From Chrysemys picta bellii (Eukaryota; Chordata; Testudines; Emydidae), in the NCBI RefSeq assembly GCF_011386835.1, contig NC_088797.1:97970264-98034263 (forward strand): a stretch of DNA of 64,000 nucleotides. Direction: 5' to 3'. This document shows, one piece after another, positions 34,739 to 47,512 of this stretch. Made by a program: the position numbers and the translations under genes. Below the pieces are notes generated by a model. The model was not told the DNA's origin and did not search any database. It saw only the letters and a list, made by a program, of their open reading frames with translations. Each line of letters begins with the position of its first letter. Within the stretch, counting starts at the first letter, position 1.

Positions 34739-37037
34739 CTATAGTCTCTTCCAAGTGTTCAGTTTCATGATTGGGGTGGGGGGCATTTGATAGGACAGAT
34801 CAACTGCCAAGCAGAACACATTTGTAATTGGGATAGTGAACAGATTTTACTTCTTACTGGGCAGGTTCATTATAAGGTGAAGAAAACACGATAGCTGCAC
34901 AGATTGGAAAATAAAATGGAGATAACATGAAGACAATGATGAATACATATTCTCAATCCATTACAAGTCTGGGCACTCAAAGTTCATGTGATACTGTGAT
35001 TGGTCAGTTTAAACTGAATTAATCAATATATAAATTCAGATATTAAATTTCTTCAAAGATTAATCAGTTTGGTGTATAGGCAGCAAGTTACTGTAGTGCT
35101 AACACAATGAACTGTGTGGCTTTTGTCGACATATGCCATAGATTTTAATCAGTGTCTCAGTAGATCACTCAGTGTCTCAGTAGATCATAGCTATAGTTGT
35201 TGCAACCTAAGTTCTTAGCAAGTGCCCAAGACTTTCTGAAACACACTCCTATGGTGAAATTTTAAAGGCTGTCGTCTGTTCAATGATGAATACACTTGAC
35301 CTATTAAATTATTGTGCAACCTTTCTTTGAATATCTGTAGTATAAAGATAGTGAGCAGTAGAAAGTTGAAGCCTTGTAGGGAAATAACCTTTGAAGGGCA
35401 GAGATGTTGTGCAATGTCCTGGTGAAAAATTGATTTTGAACACTAAATTTTAATTTCTTAGTGCATGTACAAAAGTTTAAAAAATAATTAAACAAGCAAA
35501 AAAAAAATTGCACCAAGAAAGCTCTCCACAGTAACTACTTCAAAATTCTACTTGAGCTCCTCTTCACTGCTGCCTCCCCAGTAAAACTTGGGAATGCAAA
35601 TAGGCCTAGCCAGGTGCCTTTTTAGTGCCCCTGACTGAGAATCTTCTGCTAGCAGTCCTCCTGTGTTTCGAGAAGAATGCTAGCTCAAACAGTTGCTACA
35701 GAATTGTGTGAAGAAAGGAACTCTATAAGGTAGGCAAGGTCCAAACTATGAAGGTGAAAGCCAATATCAAAACAGTGAGTGGGAAATCATCTGGTAGCTA
35801 CTCCTAATTATTCAGCACAGGTGTAACACAGACTACTGGAAGTTCCCCACAACTGGGCAGCTGCATTCAATACTAGCTGTAATTACCAAATGGTTGTAAG
35901 ATCTAATTTAGTGTAGTAGCATTGCAGTAATTTACCTTTCTTTTTATTCCAAAATTTAACCTGTTAGGGATATGTGTTAAGAATATCTGAGGCTTACCTT
36001 TATAGTGTACAAAAGCTTGTCTCATATCTCAGTACTCTCAACTAAAATTAAAAATTTGATTTAAAATATATCCTCTTATCAGAATATCTGTGGGCCAGAA
36101 GGCACTCCAATTCTCAATCCATAATCTTTCAGTTGTTGACAGCTTTCCCTCAAGATTACCTTATTTCAGCACTTTTTTAGAGGGGAACTTTAAAGAAAGT
36201 CTGAGCCTTTGAGTGCTCTAAGCATGAGAAAGTTTCATAATCTAAAAGAAGTGGTAATCTTTTATATATGTGGCAATTTAAAAGGCCAAATTAAGTAAAT
36301 CATGGTCTTCAATGAGGATTGCGTACATTAGGAGATTTGATTTAGAAATATATTTAGGAAATAAAGCTACAGTATGAATGAATGAGAATATACATTTTTC
36401 CCTTGCCAACATATGTATGTTCAGTATAGAAATATTCAGGTTATCTGTATGCAGGTTTTCATTCCATGGACCTTCCCACATAGTATTTCCCCCTTGTATA
36501 TCATCTGAAACTGCCTCAACACCATCGCTTTATTTAAGATGACAAATACTTGTAAGAGCACAAATATAGATCTATCATAGTTGTGGGCTAATCTTCCACA
36601 TTTTTTCCTGGTTTTTTCCAGCCATTCTGTGTTTTGTTTGGAACCTTTAAAGTATATAAAGAAAACAAACTTTCCAAAGACTTTTTTTTCTCCACTGTGA
36701 TACCAACACTGTATGCAGCATCAAAACAAAAATAAGAGTGATGGTGGGGAAACCTGCTTTCTCCATGTGATCCTATGGCAGGATTCCTTATGAAAGCATA
36801 TTATTATTGGATTAACTTCAGTACAGTTAGCAACAATATTACACTTTTATTGCCATCTATGTATTGGGACAAATAAAGTAATTCAGAGTCTTAGTGAAGT
36901 GTCAAAACCAACTGCTTACAAGATATTTGCAGTTCTTTGATTTTCTTTTTTTTGTGTTCTCTGTTTTGACCTATCTTTCAAAAGTTTTCATCTTTTCTTT
37001 TTTTTCTTTTTCTTTTTGTGCCATTGTCCTTTCCAAG

Positions 37038-37156
37038 GTTATGCCTTTTTGCTGTTCCAAGAGGAAAGCTCTGTACAAGCACTGATAGATGCCTGTCTGG
37101 AAGAAGATGGAAAACTTTACCTATGTGTGTCAAGCCCCACCATCAAGGACAAACCG
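37038..37156 (+). CDS. CPEB4: CPEB4 exon: RRM1 RNP1 motif and C-terminal half
   Basis: This 119-base exon lies behind a very long T-rich tract (about 36940-37035, with repeated tctttt blocks) and the acceptor ccaag|GT. It ends CCG|gtaagc in phase 0. It encodes GYAFLLFQEESSVQALIDAC, LEEDGKLYLCVSSPTIKDKP. GYAFLLF is the RNP1 strand of RRM1 and carries RNA-contacting aromatics. Leucine in DACLEEDG is, in my recollection, one of the few differences among CPEB2-4. The unusually strong pyrimidine tract may compensate for the 24.5-kb upstream intron; that is inference. Confidence 0.97.
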
Positions 37157-39601
37157 GTAAGCAGTATACAAAGTGCCTTGGCTGTTAACCAACTTCCCCT
37201 TGCCAATTCAAAAGCAAATAAATATGCAAACATTTTTCCCCTGGTGCAACTGTTAAACTGGTTATGTTGGTGTTCCTTTACTAGGCTTACCTTCTTACGT
37301 TAGCATAATTTGGCTTGTTCAGAAGTTTGTTTAAACTTTTATGTTGGTACTTCCAGTACCATATCGTAACAGAATGTGTCCTGTTACAAGTCACCTATTT
37401 AAAAAAAAGAGTAAATGCTTTAGTTTCTTTGCCTATACTTCTGTTGTTTTTTAAAAGCCCCTATGATTTAAAAAAGAAAACTCTTTAATAATTTAGGCAG
37501 CCTTGCCAGTACTTCATTGCTTTCAATTCTGCATATGCTAGCTAAGCAATTTATAATCTTTCATGCCTTTCACTTACTGTAGCAAGTCTGCTTTGACCCA
37601 GATTTGGTTTATAAAAGAAGGTTTATTAAAACCAATGAAAAGCATATAGTTGTGCACTTCTGATGGACAAATGAGGAGTAAGATAATACCAGAAAGAAGG
37701 AAAACATGTTTGAGGTATATTCTTGCTGAGTCATTTTGCTAGAGCTAATCAAATTTTAACTGGATTCTTCTAAAGGGATTTTTTAAATAAACATATATTC
37801 AGGCAGATATTCATTGGTATAGAAAATTAAATATATTTTTTCTAGTTAACATCCCTCAAAATGTATTGCTGGTTGAATGTCTGATACCTTAATATTTTCC
37901 CCCTTTTTTATTCTAAATTACTTCCATATACTTCCAAAAAGACTCCCTATAATCAAAGATGAACAATTATCCCTATTACTACTGAATCTGTTAAAAATGA
38001 ATATTGGAAAAGACCTAGTTACTAAGATAATGTTTTTAAATTATTTAGAAAGTAAAGTGGCATTGTAAATGTAACCTGACTTTTGATATGTAAAAACCAA
38101 GCATTTTTATGTTGTCTGCAGTCAGAAATGAGCTGGTGGATAACCGCTTCAGTTGCTTGCATATAGTGGTGCATTACGTACTTGATACAATTCCCACTTC
38201 AGCACAACTGGCTCATATTACTCAGGATTGAACTAGAATAGAGACTTAATCTTGTTAAATTATACAAAGTGGTCCATCCTGATTATAACTGCCAATGGGA
38301 CATTACAAGAAACTCTCTGGAATTGCTGGCACTGTGTTAAATCCTGGAGGTAGAGGACTTCTGTACTATCAGTCTTTTAAGTGGACGGGTTTACATAAAG
38401 AGGGCTAAAAACTGCATGTGTGGTGGTGGTATTAAGATAGTTGCTACTTTATTAATTTACAGGAATGACAACATCCGTTTAGGGCGGCCACTAATATAAA
38501 GTATTTCTCTAAACATGTAGCCTGGCCTAACTTTCTTCTGCAAGGGGTAATGTCAATTATTTACTACCTGTTTACGTCTGTAATTATGTACACAACTATT
38601 TATCACCTATTCCCATTTTTTTTTTAAATTGGGCATACTGAGGAGCTTGGGTTGCAATCTTGTAAATATTTAGTCAATGGGGCTAGTCATGTAAATAATG
38701 TAATGTATGTGCTTAATTTCTTGCAGATTAGGGCCTTATTCTTTATATAATTGTAATTATTATTATATATGTTATATGCATAATCCTTCCAGAGTAATCC
38801 TTAATCAAATTCATATAAAAGGCTCACGGGTGCCTTTTTGAATTAGAAGATTAGACCTTGCAGGGGTGAATGAAAATTGCAATGCAATGGCAAATCCAAA
38901 TGATGCTTACACATTTCACTTATTCTGGGGTTGTAGTGATGAGCAGGCTTATCCAAATGGCTTTTGAGCAGAATTCTTAGTTCTGTACAATCTGAAGACT
39001 TTCTGTCTAACAGTCCACTATCTAGCTGGCTGCTTAACTAAACTGAACAAGTGCACTTACATTTCTGAAATCTTCTTATTTTAAACATAGGAATTAATTC
39101 CACTTCCTCGTCCCTCTTTTTCAACTTTTAAAATTTGATGTGACTAGAAGAAAGCTGAATGTTCAACCGGCATCCTTAAATTCACACTATAAATGATAAA
39201 GCTCTTAATGTCCTTTTATATATTCCATATTCCTAATAAAGGAGGCTGGAGGAGGAAGCAGATTAGGGAGAGAATGGGGTAGCTGCATTTTCACGAGGAA
39301 ATCTAACTCAAGCCTGGCCTCTAGAGGTGATAAATGTACTGTCCACATTTATCAAGTAAACACTGTAAACTGTACATTCTGAATACCTACATAGATAAAT
39401 GATATACTTGCATCGTTTTTACTTTCACATTCTATCATTTTACTATTTTATCTTTAAAAAAGAATGTGAATGTGTGTATTTACATATATTCTAATCAGAT
39501 TTTACATATGTAAATGTTTAGCAGCTGATTCTTAATTCTTATTACTTTGTGTAGGATAAGTTAGCAATGAAGTGAAGATTAAGTTGACATCTTTCTTTCA
39601 G
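37157..39601 (+). other. CPEB4: CPEB4 intron, nothing recognised
   Basis: This 2.4-kb intron is AT-rich and has no recognised transposon, RNA gene or additional exon. Confidence 0.8.
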
Positions 39602-39716
39602 GTGCAAATTCGACCTTGGAACCTAAGTGACAGTGATTTTGTAATGGATGGTTCTCAGCCGTTGGACCCAAGAAAAACTATCTTTGTAGGGGGAGTTCCA
39701 CGTCCCCTCCGAGCTG
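39602..39716 (+). CDS. CPEB4: CPEB4 exon: inter-RRM linker and start of RRM2
   Basis: This 115-base exon begins after tctttcag and ends GCTG|gtgagt, entering in phase 0 and leaving in phase 1. It encodes VQIRPWNLSDSDFVMDGSQP, LDPRKTIFVGGVPRPLRA. The first part is the short linker that fixes the relative orientation of the two RRMs in CPEB proteins. TIFVGGV is the RNP2 strand of RRM2. The reading frame is intact and the sequence is at or near identity with the vertebrate CPEB2-4 consensus. Confidence 0.97.
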
Positions 39717-40814
39717 GTGAGTTGAAATAGAAGAAAAGTTAGGCTAGACCATACGATCAGTAGCTGGTTTCGGATTCTGAGACAATGACATTCCATCTGT
39801 TCCAGAGATTTTTGAAGAATTTGTGGTTTACTTTCTAAGCATATCAGTTTCTTCTGTCCTTAACCGTAAGAATATAACTTCTGAGAACTTCTGGCCTTTG
39901 AAATTAACTACTAGTTAAGACAATGAATCAATTGTTTAGTACCAGAAATTAAGTAAAACTTTAAGGCTCAAATTTTCATATTGTCCTTGAATTTGGGGGC
40001 TGTTTTATTTAAGGTGACCAATTCAGTTAAGTACTTACTTTAAGCTCCCACTGACTTAAATTGGAGTTGTGGTTGCTCAACAGCTCTAAAAACCAGACCA
40101 GTTCTAATGAGGTCATTTAAAAGAAAAATGGGCCTAACTGCTTTTGTCTACATTTCTTTTCCAGGCCTATTATGAATTGTAGTTCATATTTGAAGAATGC
40201 CTTCGAACAGTAAATTTAGAATTTTTCCAAAGCAAGACAACCCTTTTTTTGGTATTGATATATTAATTTGCAAGCTTCTAAGATTAGTTTTAGAATTTAA
40301 TTTAGAACATTTGAAAGCAATACAGCAAATCTTTTTTTTTTTTTTCTGAATCTTATGGGTTCCTTTCATATTGACATTATTTCTTTACTGTGACCAATAT
40401 CATGGATGCTTATTTTGGACTGAATTCCTACTGCGAATTCATGAACTCACTACCTAAAGGATGACTTTTCATATTTTATTAAAGAATCTGAGAACTTACT
40501 ACATTATGCTATTATTTCGCTGTCCACCTGCATGGAGTTGGAGTCTATTTTGTTTGATAAAATTACTCTAATTTGTGGTTTTTGTTTTTTTTACATTAAA
40601 AACATAGGAATTGGCATATACAGTTATCCCTTAGTGATACTTTTGTATCAGACGAAAAGTAATGTAATTAAACACATTTCCATACTTGTGTTATGAATAA
40701 CCCCCCTCCCTCCCACACACACAATTTGTAGTAGTTACTAAAATTAGAACACAAATTTAGTTATTTACTTTTTGCACTTCAGCCTGGAAAATAAAAATAA
40801 CTAGCCTGGTGTAA

Positions 40815-42240
40815 TCAGGAAAGCCAAAGCACAATTGACGTTGCAGCTAGCAAGGGATGTGAAGGGTAACAAGAAGGGTTTTTAAAGATATGTTAGCAAC
40901 AAGAAGGTGGTCAGGGAAAGTGTGGTACCCTTACTGAATGGGGGAGGCAACCTAGTGACAGGTGCTGTGGAAAAAGCTGAAGTACTCAATGCTTTTTTTT
41001 GCCTCGCCCTTCACAGACAAGGTCAGCTCCCAGACTGCTGCACTGGGCAGCACAGTATGGGGAGGAGGTGAGCAGCCCTCAGTGGTGAAATAACAAGTTA
41101 AGGACTATGTAGAAAAGCTGGACATGCACAAGTCCATGGGGTCGGATGCAATGCATCCGAGGGTGCTGAGGGAGATGGCTGATGTTATTGCAAAGCCATT
41201 GGCCTTTGAAAACTCGTAGTGATCCAGGGAGGTCCCAGATGATTGGGAAAAGGCAAATATAGTGCCCATCTTTTAAAAAGGGAAGAAGGAGAATCCGGGG
41301 AACTACAGACCAGTCAGCCTCACCTCAGTCCCCAGGAAAATCATGGAGCAGTTCCTCAAGGAATCCATTTTGAAGCACTTGGAGGAGAGGAAGGTGATCA
41401 GGAACAGTCAACATGGATTAACCAAGGGCAAGTCATGTCTGACCAGCTTGATTGCCTTCTATGATGAGATAACAGGCTCTGTGGATATGGGGAAAGCGGT
41501 GGACATGATATACCTTGACTTTAGTAAAGCTTTTGATACGGTCTCCCACAGTATTCTTGCCAGCAAGTTAAAAAAGTATGGCTTGGATGAATGAACTAAA
41601 AGATGGATAGAAAGCTGGCTAGATTGTCTGGCTCAACGGGTAGTGATCAATGGCTAGATGTCTAGTTGGCAGCCGGTATCAAGCAGAGTGCCCCAGGGGT
41701 CGGTCCTGGGGCTGGTTTTGTTCAACATCTTTATTAATGATCTGGATGATGGGATGGATTGCACCCTCAGCAAGTTCGCAGATGGCACTAATCTGGGGGG
41801 AGAGGTAGATACACTGGAGGGTAGGGATATGGTCCAGAGTGAGCTAGACAATTTGGAGGATTGGGCCAAAAGAAATCTGATGAGGTTCAACAAGGACAAG
41901 TACAGAGTTCTGCACTTAGGACAGAATAATCCCATGCACTGCTACAGGCTGGGGACTGACTGGCTAAGCAGCAGTTCTGCAGAAAAGGACCTGGGGATTA
42001 CAGTGGACAAGAGGCTGGATATGAGTCAGCAGTGTACCCTTGTTGGCAAGAAGGCTAACGGCATATTGGGCTGCATTAGTAGGAGCATTGCCAGTAAATC
42101 GAGGGAAGTGATTGGCACTGGTGAGGCCACATCTGGAGTATTGTCCAGGTTTGGGCGCCTCACTACAGAAAGCATGTGGACAAATCGGAGAGAGTCCAGT
42201 GGAGGGCAATGAAAATGATTAGGGGGCTGGGGCTAAACTT
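40815..42240 (+). pseudogene. CR1 LINE reverse transcriptase fragment
   Basis: The + strand reads in broken frames from an endonuclease-RT linker (about 40815-41080, AQLTLQLARDVKGNKK, NAFF) through [20 protein letters not shown] (41310), [38 protein letters not shown] (41500), [20 protein letters not shown] (41685), then [12 protein letters not shown] (41767) and [17 protein letters not shown]. The catalytic FADD box is FADG, so the second Asp is lost. A stop separates the two longest frames near 41594. The fragment ends abruptly at about 42240, without the last part of ORF2. CR1 is the dominant LINE of turtles, birds and crocodilians. Confidence 0.9.
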
Positions 42241-42684
42241 AAATTGGCAAGTCTATTTTTTCCCAAGCGGAGCTGAAAGTTAACGTTTGTACATAAATTA
42301 GGAAATTGGTTTTAAATAAAATTTTTAATCTGACAATGTCCTTTTTACAAACTCACTAAATCATAAACTCTAAACTAGTTTCAACTTGATATTTATTATA
42401 AGGACCCAGTTCTGAAAGCTGTACACATTAATCATAAGTGTAGTGGGGGTGATTGCATGCTAAATATTCAAACCATCGAGTTTTTAAAATTTGCTCTAAC
42501 CGGTGACGGTGTAGTATATTGCCATGCAAATATTGATGTGTATATATGGAGGCACCAATACTCATGAAATTATCACAAGTATTGTGATCTTATGAACGGC
42601 AAGAGGCGGCTCAGAAATTCATCTTCAACCACCTGCAGCTTCTGCTTTGGCTACTTCTTCTTGGTTTAATTTTGGTTGTTGGGT

Positions 42685-42785
42685 TTAGTGTGCAGGTGCT
42701 GGGTGGTGTTGGTGGCCTGCAATATACAGGCGGTCAGACTAGATGATGTGGTGGCCCCTTCTGGCCTTAAATTCTATGACTCTGA
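42685..42785 (+). repeat. CR1 3' tail
   Basis: GGTCAGACTAGATGATGTGG, CCCCTTCTGGCCTTAAATTC and a final TCTATGACTCTGA are the typical 3' end of sauropsid CR1 copies. It may belong to the fragment upstream, with sequence lost between. Confidence 0.7.
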
Positions 42786-43898
42786 CCCAGATCCTCATTA
42801 ACTGAGATAGGAGGGCAGAGAGGACCCTGGCAGGCAGCCCCCTTCTTGCTCCCAGCACAGCAGCTTTCCCTGGAGACTGGGAGGAAGCTGGAGGGCACTG
42901 CTGGACCCTGCTGTAGGATGTGGCTGGGAAAAGCCCCATGATTGAAGGGATCATTGGAACTTGCTGGAAAAGTGGCATTTTGTGGTTGTGGTGCTGGAGC
43001 CTGCCAAGTGCATGAAATAGAGGTGCTTATGTTTGTTGTGGGGGTTATGAGGAGTAAGGACAATCCAGGATATGCAGCATTTTGCCCGTACTGGGGTGTC
43101 ATGGTTTGGAACCCGCCAGGAGGGGCTGCAGGACTGAATTGTTCAGGAAAAGAATGCTTCCATCCCAGCTACTTAGCCTACTGTTGCTTGGGGAATTGAT
43201 ATTCCTACAGCAAAAGAAAAACCTTCTTCATCGCTGTAGGCTGCATTTATGCTACAGGGTTATGCCAGCATAGCTATGGAGCTATAGCTATGCTATTATA
43301 AGTTCCCATAGCATAGAGGGTCCTCAGTCTATAGAAAGTTGTGAGTCACCAAATGGCATTATTGCAAATGGTATTTTGATCTGAATGTATAGAAGTTAAC
43401 TCTCAAAGAAATGTTTGTCAGTTGTAATGTAGCACTTTCTTGAAGTTGAACATTATCACTAGTAAAATTGGTTCTTTGCCTGAATTTATCTGTCTAGAAA
43501 CTGTCTAAGACTTTCTTGAAACTCCTCCTTAGGCATAGAGTTGAAGTCTTTGGGTATGTCTACACTACGGGATTACTCCGAATTTACAGAATTCGATTTT
43601 GGGTAACTGATTGTATAAAGAGTGCATACGGCCACACTAAGCACATTAATTCGGCGCGGTGCGTCCATGTACTGAGGCTAGCATTGACTTCCGGAGCGTT
43701 GCACTGTGGGTAGCTATCGCATAGTTCCTGCAGTCTCCCCCGCCCATTGGAATTCTGGGTTGAGATTCCAATGCCTGATGGGGCAAAAACCATTGTCGTG
43801 AGTGGTTCTGGGTACATCCTTCCCCTCCCTCCGTGAAAGCAACATCAGACAACCATTTCACGCCTTTTTTCCTGGGTGAACTGTGCTGACACCATACC

Positions 43899-45197
43899 AT
43901 GGCAAGCATGGAGCCCGCTCAGCTCAAGACAGCAGTCATGAACATTGTAAACACCTCGCGCATTATCGTGCAGTTTATGCTGAACCAGGACCTGAAAAAC
44001 CAGGCGAGGAGGAGGCGGCTATGGCAGTGCGGTGACAATAGCGATGAGGACATGGACACAGAATTCTCTCAAACCGTGGGCCCCGGCGCTTTGGAGATCA
44101 TCTTGTTAATGGGGCAGGTTCTAGCCGTGGAACGCCGATTCTGGGCCTGGGAAACAAGCACAGACTGGTGGGACTGCATAGTGTTGCAGGTGTGGGACGA
44201 TTCCCAGTGGCTGCGAAACTTTCGCATGCGTAAGGGCATTTTCATGGAACTTTGTGACTTGCTTTCCTCTGCCCTGAAGCGCCAGAATGCCAAGATGAGA
44301 GCAGGCCTCACAGTTGAGAAGCGAGTGGTGATAGCCCTGTGGAAGCTTGCAATGCCAGACAGCTACGGGTCAGTCGGTAATCAATTTGGAGTGGGCAAAT
44401 CTACTGTGGGGGCTGCTGTGATACAAGTAGCCAAAGCAATTGCTTTGCTGCTGCTACCAAAGGTAGTGACTCTGGGAAATGTGCAGATCATAATAGATAG
44501 TTTTGCTGCAATGGGATTCCCTCACTGTGGTGGGGCGATAGATGGAACCCATATCCCTATCTTGGCACCGTAGCACCAGGGCAGCCAGTACATAAACTGC
44601 AAGGGGTACTTTTCAATGGTGCTGTAAGCACTGGTGGATCACAAGAGACGTTTCACCAACATCAACGTGGGATGGCCGGGAAGGGTTCATGACGCTCGCG
44701 TCTTCAGGAACACTAATCTGTTTAAACGGCTGCAGCAAGGGATTTACTTCCCAGATCAGAAAATAATTGTTGGGGATGTTGAGATGCCTATAGTTATTCT
44801 TGGGGATCCAGCCTACCCCTTAATGCCATGGCTCATGAAGCTATACACAGGCAGCCTGGACAGTAGTCAGGAGCTGTTCAACTACAGGCTGAGCAAGTGC
44901 AGAATGGTGGTAGAATATGCCTTTGGACATTTAAAGGGTCGCTGGCGCACATTACTGACTCGCTCAGACCTCAGCGAAACCAATATTCCCATTGTTATTG
45001 CTGCTTGCTGTGTGCTCCACAATCTCTGTGAGAGTAAGGGGGAGACCTTTATGGCGGGGTGGGAGGTTGAGGCAAATCGCCTGGCTGCTGATTACACGCA
45101 GCCAGACTCCAGGGCAATTAGAAGAGCACACAAGGAAGCGCTGCACATCAGAGAAGCTTTGAAAACCAGTTTCGTGACTGGCCAGGCTACGGTGTGA
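43899..45197 (+). pseudogene. Harbinger transposase (HARBI1-like) with two nonsense codons
   Basis: The frame spans 432 codons plus stop. It opens MASMEPAQLKTAVMNIVNTS and has the helix-turn-helix-like region with EKRVVIALWKLAMPDSYGSV and FGVGKSTV. The DDE_Tnp_4 catalytic motifs are all visible: CGGAIDGTHIPI (first Asp), ILGDPAYPLMPWLM (second Asp) and CRMVVEYAFGHLKGRWRTLL (Glu), followed by AACCVLHNLCES. Two in-frame stops, TAG at 44571-44573 and TAA at 44625-44627, lie 51 bases apart just after the first Asp; there is no frameshift. Length and motifs fit HARBI1-like transposases. No other lesion is obvious, so inactivation may be recent. Confidence 0.92.
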
Positions 45198-45449
45198 AAC
45201 TTCTGTTTGTTTCTCCTTGATGAAAACCTGCCCCCTTGATTGACTCATTCCCTGTAAGTAACCCACCCTCCCCCCTTCGTTCACAGCTTGCTTTCAAAGG
45301 AAATAGTCACTATCGTTTAATAATCATGTATTCTTTATTAATTGATTATAAACAATTAATTGATTATAAACAGTTCTCTCCCCGGAGAGAGAACTGACAA
45401 GGTAGCCCAGGTGGGGTTTGGGAGAGGATAGGAGGGAAGGAAAAGGCCA

Positions 45450-47512
45450 CTAAAAAAGTTCAAAATAATGACAGCCTTTTGCTTGGGCTGTCCACTGGGG
45501 TGGAGTGGCAGGATGCATGGAGCCTCCCCCACCCTGCGTTCTTACACATCTGGGTGAGGAGGCTATGGATCTTGGGGAGGAAGGAGGGCAGTTATACTGG
45601 GGCCGCAGCGGAACTCTGTGATCCTGCTGCCGTTCCTGAACCTCCACCAGACGCCGGAGCATGTGCGTTTGCTCATGCAGCAGCCCCAGCATTGCATCCT
45701 ACCTCCTGATCTTCCTGCCACCACCTCTCATCTCGAGCCTCTCTCCTCTCCTCACGTTGGTCCCTTCTGTCCTCACGTTCACAGGCATCTTTCCTGTACT
45801 TTGATATGGAGTCCTTCCACTCATTCAGATGAGCTCTTTCATCGTGGGTCGATTCCCTGATTTCAGAGAACATTTTGTCCCGCGTCTGTTTTTTCCCCCC
45901 GCCTTATCTGAGATAGCCTTCGGGACGGAGGAGGGAGGCTTGAAAAATTTGCAGCTGTGGGAGGGAGGGAAAAAAGGGAGAGAAGTATTTTAAAAGATAC
46001 ATTTTACAGAACAATGCTTATACTCTTTCACGGTGAACAACACTATTCACATTACATAGCACATGTGATTTCGGTACAAGGTCGCATTTTGCATCTTAAT
46101 ATTGAGTGCCTGCGGCTTTGGTGTTAGAGATCACAGACGCAGGTCCGGGCAACAGAATTTGGCTTGCATGCGGCCATGGTAAGCCATTGTCCTTCAGCTT
46201 CTGCAACCTTCCTAAAAGCAGCGCCCTCCTTTCCTACATACCAAGCAAAGCCCATTGAGTGCTACGGTTTTCCTGTTAACGTGCAGCAGCAGAAACCAAA
46301 CTAACCACCCCCATCCAATTCTCTGGGATGATCGCTTTATCCCTCCCCCCACTGCGTGGCTGGTATCAGGGAAGATCCCTGCTAGCCAAACACGAAAAGC
46401 TCAGCGCCAATGCCCCCCCTACCCCGGCTTGGCTAACTGCAGGGAAGGATTTCTTTTCAGCCACAGGCAAACAGCCTAGTAGGAATGGCCACCTCTGTCC
46501 CCTTAATTAAATTCCCGTATTTCAACCAGGTTACCATGAATGATATCACTCTCCTGAGGATAACACAGCGAGATAAAGAATGGATGTTGCTTGAATGCAG
46601 GCAAACACCAGGACCATACGCTGCCAGGCTTTGTCATACAATGATACCAGATTATTTGCTACTAGCATGGCATGGTCAAGTGTCCTACCGTGGCATGGTC
46701 AAGTGTCCTATCATGGAGGACAGAATAAGGCTGCACTGCCCAGAAACCTTCTGCAAAGGCTTTTGGAGTACCTCCAGGAGAGCTTCATGGAGATGTCCCT
46801 GGAGGATTTCCACTTTATCCCCAGACATGTTAACAGACTTTTCCAGTAGCTGTACTGGCCGCGAATGCATCCCAAGTCCTCAGGGCAAATTAATCATTAA
46901 AAAACGCTTGCTTTTAAACCATGTTTTATATTTACAAAGGTACACTCACCAGAGGTCCCTTCCATGGCTTCATGGTCTGGGATAATGCCTTGGGAGGGTT
47001 GGAAGGGTACTTCAGTCAGGCTGAGAAAAAGATCCTGGCTGTTGGGGAGAAAGGAGTGCTGTGTGCTCTCCGCAAGCTCGTCGTCCTCCTCCTCATCTTC
47101 CCTGTCCGCAGAATCCTCAGGCATGACTGAGATTACCCCCTCCTCAGAATCCACGGTCAGAGGGGGGTAGTGGTGGCAACACCCCTAGAATTGCATGCAG
47201 CTCAGCGTAGAAGCAGCATGTCTGCGGCTCTGCCCTGGACCTTCCGTTTGCTTCTTTGGTTTCTGGTAGGCTTGTCTGAACTCCTTAACTTTCATGCGGC
47301 GCTGATGAGAGTCCCTATTGTGGCGCCTCTCCATCCTTGGAGATTTTTTCAAATGTTTTGGCAGTTCGTCTTTTGGAACGTAGTTCTGCTAGCACGGAAT
47401 CCTCTCCCCATGTAGCGATCAGATCCACTACCTCCCATACGGTCCATGCTGGTGCTCTTTTTCGATTCTCGGACTGCATGGTTATCTGTGCTGATGAGCT
47501 CTGTGTGGTCAC
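45450..47512 (-). pseudogene. Harbinger Myb/SANT-like partner gene, spliced, broken
   Basis: On the - strand exon 1 starts near 47512 (MTTQSSSAQITMQSENRKRA) with a Myb/SANT-type domain PAWTVWEVVDLIATWGEDSV, LAELRSKRRTAKTFEKIS. A frameshift or stop follows near 47315. The acidic middle (DREDEEEDDELAE, about 47085) ends at AMEGTS. A GT donor at 46949-46948 and AG acceptor at 45956-45955 define a 995-base intron that joins in phase to AANFSSLPPPSRRLSQI and MFSEIRESTHDERAHLNE. The C-terminus is charged and probably coiled coil (CEREDRRDQREERREARD; LLHEQTHMLRRLVEVQERQQ), with another frame slip near 45680. It is a pseudogene. Confidence 0.82.

Larger units (their letters stand above)
12553..37037 (+). 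other. CPEB4: 24.5-kb CPEB4 intron rich in transposons
   Basis: This is the longest intron in the window and splits RRM1 between strand 2 and RNP1. Recognised content: hAT 13413-13633, LINE fragment 14240-14765, DIRS-like element with nested insertions about 18240-23160, small MITEs 27190-28520, Penelope pieces and a MITE 28130-29148, hAT 29683-30416 and hAT 33987-34738. I see nothing specific in 14770-17900, 23200-27180, 30480-33960 and 34750-36930 beyond simple repeats. No hidden exon with proper phase was found. Confidence 0.75.
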
